Below are positions 47,157 to 49,037 of a DNA stretch of 49,037 nt, piece by piece. The stretch is from assembly GCA_028693955.1 (NCBI GenBank), contig JAQUUH010000005.1, positions 1 through 49,037 on the forward strand, written 5' to 3'. The position numbers and the translations under genes are program-made. This DNA comes from Bacilli bacterium. GTDB taxonomy: Bacteria; Bacillota_I; Bacilli_A; RFN20; UBA1709. The notes below the pieces were generated by a model that did no database searches, had not been told where the DNA came from, and saw nothing but the letters and a program-made list of their open reading frames with translations. Each line of letters starts with the position of its first letter. The stretch's first letter is position 1.

Positions 47157-49037
47157 ATGGAAAATTTACAAAAGAAATTACTAGAGTATTTGGAGCAAAG
47201 AAATTATAATGGTCGCGATATTTTTGCTATTTCAAAAGATCTTAATATCAATCGTGATGATTTATTTCCAATTATTGAAGCTCTTGAAAAAGAAGGAATT
47301 ATTTTTTCTTCTAAAAAGAAGGAATATTTTCTTGCTACAAGATTTGGACTTGTTAAAGCTAAAGTAGTTAAAGTTTTTAAAAAATTTGGAATAGTAAGAT
47401 ACTATGATGAAAAAAGTAGTGAAGAAAAAGACCTTAGGGTAGAAGATGCTGATATGAAAGATGCTTTTTGTTATGACAGTGTTTTGATAAAACCTCTTGA
47501 TGAAAGGTATGCAAGTATTTTTAAAGTTCTAGAAAGAGGAAATGAGTTTGTTGTTGGAGAATTCCATTCTAGTAAAAGAGATTATGTTGTACCAGATGAT
47601 GAATATTTGCCATTTAGAATATATATAGCTAAAGGTGATAATTTAAAAGCAGTAGAAGGTCATAAAGTTGTTGTTAATATAGTAGATTTTGACAAAGAAA
47701 TTAGAGGTAAAATTCAAAAGATATTGGGACATAAAAATGACCCAAGAGTGGACATAATGTCTATAATTTATAAGCATCAAGTTCCGGTAGAATTTGAAGA
47801 TGATGTTTTAAAAGAAGCATCTGAAAAATCTAAAGAAATTTCTTTAGAAGACTTAAAGCATAGATTAGATTTACGTAGTCATTTAATATTTACAATTGAT
47901 GGTGAAGATGCAAAAGACTTAGATGATGCTATAGAAATGAAAATACTTGATAATGGTAATTATGAACTTGGTGTACATATTGCAGATGTTTCAAATTATG
48001 TTACTAAAGGGTCATTAATTGATAAAGATGCTTTTCAAAGAGGAACATCAATTTATATGGCAGATTATGTTATTCCGATGCTTCCACATATTTTATCAAA
48101 TGGAATTTGTTCTTTAAATCCTAATGAGGATAGATTAACTATGAGTTGCATAATGGAAATAAATAAAGCAGGTAAAGTAGTAAACTATAAAATAACTCCA
48201 AGTGTAATTCGTTCTAAATATCGTCTAAATTATACATTAACAAATAAATTTTTTGCCAATGAGCATGAATATGACCCTGAACTTGCTTTGATGCTAACAA
48301 ATATGTTGGAACTATCAAAAATACTCCAAAACGTTCGCAAAGAAAGAGGAGCAATAGAATTAAATGCTCCAGAAGCAAAGGTTATTTTAAATGAGGAAGG
48401 AAAATGTGTTGATGTTGTATTAAGAACTCAAGGTATTGCTGAAAAATTAATAGAAGATTTCATGGTTGTAGCAAATGAAACAACAGCAACTCATGTTTTT
48501 TGGCAACAGTTACCATATATATATAGAGTTCATGATAAACCAAAACAAAAAAGTATGTCTATTTTTAATATGCAGATATCTCCACTTGGTTATAAAGTGG
48601 TTGGTGATAAAAATGGAGTTCATCCTAAGACATTACAAGCACTATTAGAAAGAATCCAAGGCAAACCAGAAGAATTAGTAATAACAACTTTGATGCTAAG
48701 AAGTTTTGCAAAAGCAAAATATGACAGCGTTAATATTGGCCATTTTGGATTGGGTAGTAAATGTTATAGTCATTTTACTTCGCCAATAAGACGTTATCCA
48801 GATTTATTAGCGCATCGTTTGTTGAAAATGTATGCAAAGCCTCAAAAAATAAATTATGAAGAACTATTAGAAGAAGTAACATATATTGCTATGCAAAATT
48901 CAATTTCCGAAAGAAAAGCAGATCAAATTGAAAGAGATGTTGAAGATATGAAAAAAGCTGAGTATATGGAAGATAAAATTGGATTTGTTTATGATGGTAT
49001 AGTAAGTGGAATAATTATGTCAGGATTTTTTGTTGAA
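47157..49037 (+). CDS. rnr: Ribonuclease R, N-terminal 627 codons
   Basis: Cut by the right edge. It starts MENLQKKLLEYLEQ with AAAAGGGGGA 7 or more bases upstream. An N-terminal winged-helix (about 1-65) and cold-shock domains (to about 230) precede the RNB exonuclease domain, with catalytic Asp cluster in FTIDGEDAKDLDDAIE (about 247-262). SHFTSPIRRYPDLLAHR is at about 540-556. The S1 domain has just begun where the window stops (GFVYDGIVSGI). It digests structured RNA 3' to 5' and works with tmRNA, whose smpB partner would be expected downstream. Confidence 0.96.
   Translation, partial: MENLQKKLLEYLEQRNYNGRDIFAISKDLNINRDDLFPIIEALEKEGIIFSSKKKEYFLATRFGLVKAKVVKVFKKFGIVRYYDEKSSEEKDLRVEDADMKDAFCYDSVLIKPLDERYASIFKVLERGNEFVVGEFHSSKRDYVVPDDEYLPFRIYIAKGDNLKAVEGHKVVVNIVDFDKEIRGKIQKILGHKNDPRVDIMSIIYKHQVPVEFEDDVLKEASEKSKEISLEDLKHRLDLRSHLIFTIDGEDAKDLDDAIEMKILDNGNYELGVHIADVSNYVTKGSLIDKDAFQRGTSIYMADYVIPMLPHILSNGICSLNPNEDRLTMSCIMEINKAGKVVNYKITPSVIRSKYRLNYTLTNKFFANEHEYDPELALMLTNMLELSKILQNVRKERGAIELNAPEAKVILNEEGKCVDVVLRTQGIAEKLIEDFMVVANETTATHVFWQQLPYIYRVHDKPKQKSMSIFNMQISPLGYKVVGDKNGVHPKTLQALLERIQGKPEELVITTLMLRSFAKAKYDSVNIGHFGLGSKCYSHFTSPIRRYPDLLAHRLLKMYAKPQKINYEELLEEVTYIAMQNSISERKADQIERDVEDMKKAEYMEDKIGFVYDGIVSGIIMSGFFVE

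Overview
The window looks like chromosomal backbone from a low-G+C (about 30 % by eye) member of class Bacilli. The likely home is a Mollicutes-adjacent lineage (Acholeplasmatales, Izemoplasmatales or RF39-like), but sequence reading alone cannot settle the rank. Bacilli markers are ywiB-argS-rpoE(delta), the pyrG-fba-rpmE-tdk-prfA-prmC-tsaC-rpiB-glyA-upp order known from Bacillus, yvyE next to comFA/comFC, and secG followed by rnr. UGA is a stop here, not Trp: several genes end in TGA, and prfB (RF2) carries the classical CTT-TGA-C programmed frameshift. A PG_binding-type domain on the S41 protease and an S66 LD-carboxypeptidase-like protein hint at a cell wall.

Layout. 1-137: N-terminus of a minus-strand M32 carboxypeptidase, truncated by the window edge. 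258-1969: ispF and an HD-domain dNTPase-like protein. 2074-4800: DUF1934 protein, argS, rpoE and a tiny, extremely acidic protein behind rpoE's terminator. 4947-9766: BMP lipoprotein plus NupO/P/Q-type nucleoside ABC transporter. 9820-12719: pyrG with a GGGC-start attenuator leader, fba and rpmE. 12796-20808: accessory stretch with a polyprenyl-phosphate glycosyltransferase, Fe-alcohol dehydrogenase, YfcE-type phosphodiesterase, a giant YfhO-family membrane protein, tdk and a MATE exporter. 20885-26243: prfA, prmC, a YaiI/YqxD protein, tsaC, rpiB, glyA, upp. 26495-34997: a nine-gene V/A-type ATPase operon (ntpFIKECGABD order) sitting exactly where Bacillus has its F-type atp operon. 35040-37727: yvyE, comFA, comFC, csp. 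37749-46750: S66 peptidase, secA, prfB, YitT-family protein, ctp protease, uvrB. 46861-end: secG and the first 627 codons of rnr.

How it fits together. Nucleotide supply is a clear theme: nucleoside uptake, tdk, upp, pyrG and an HD dNTPase. Translation termination is another: RF1, RF2 and PrmC, which modifies both, are all present. The V-ATPase proteolipid keeps the residues that bind Na+ in Enterococcus hirae NtpK, so a sodium pump is predicted.

Most regulatory interest lies in four places: the pyrG leader; the ntp control region (two cre-like boxes and a perfect 9-bp inverted repeat over the -10); the prfB frameshift site; and comFA, whose expected start codon reads GTA. I saw no tRNA, rRNA, CRISPR, insertion sequence or prophage, and no gene-free stretch longer than 300 bases; the longest is about 250 bases, upstream of the ATPase operon.
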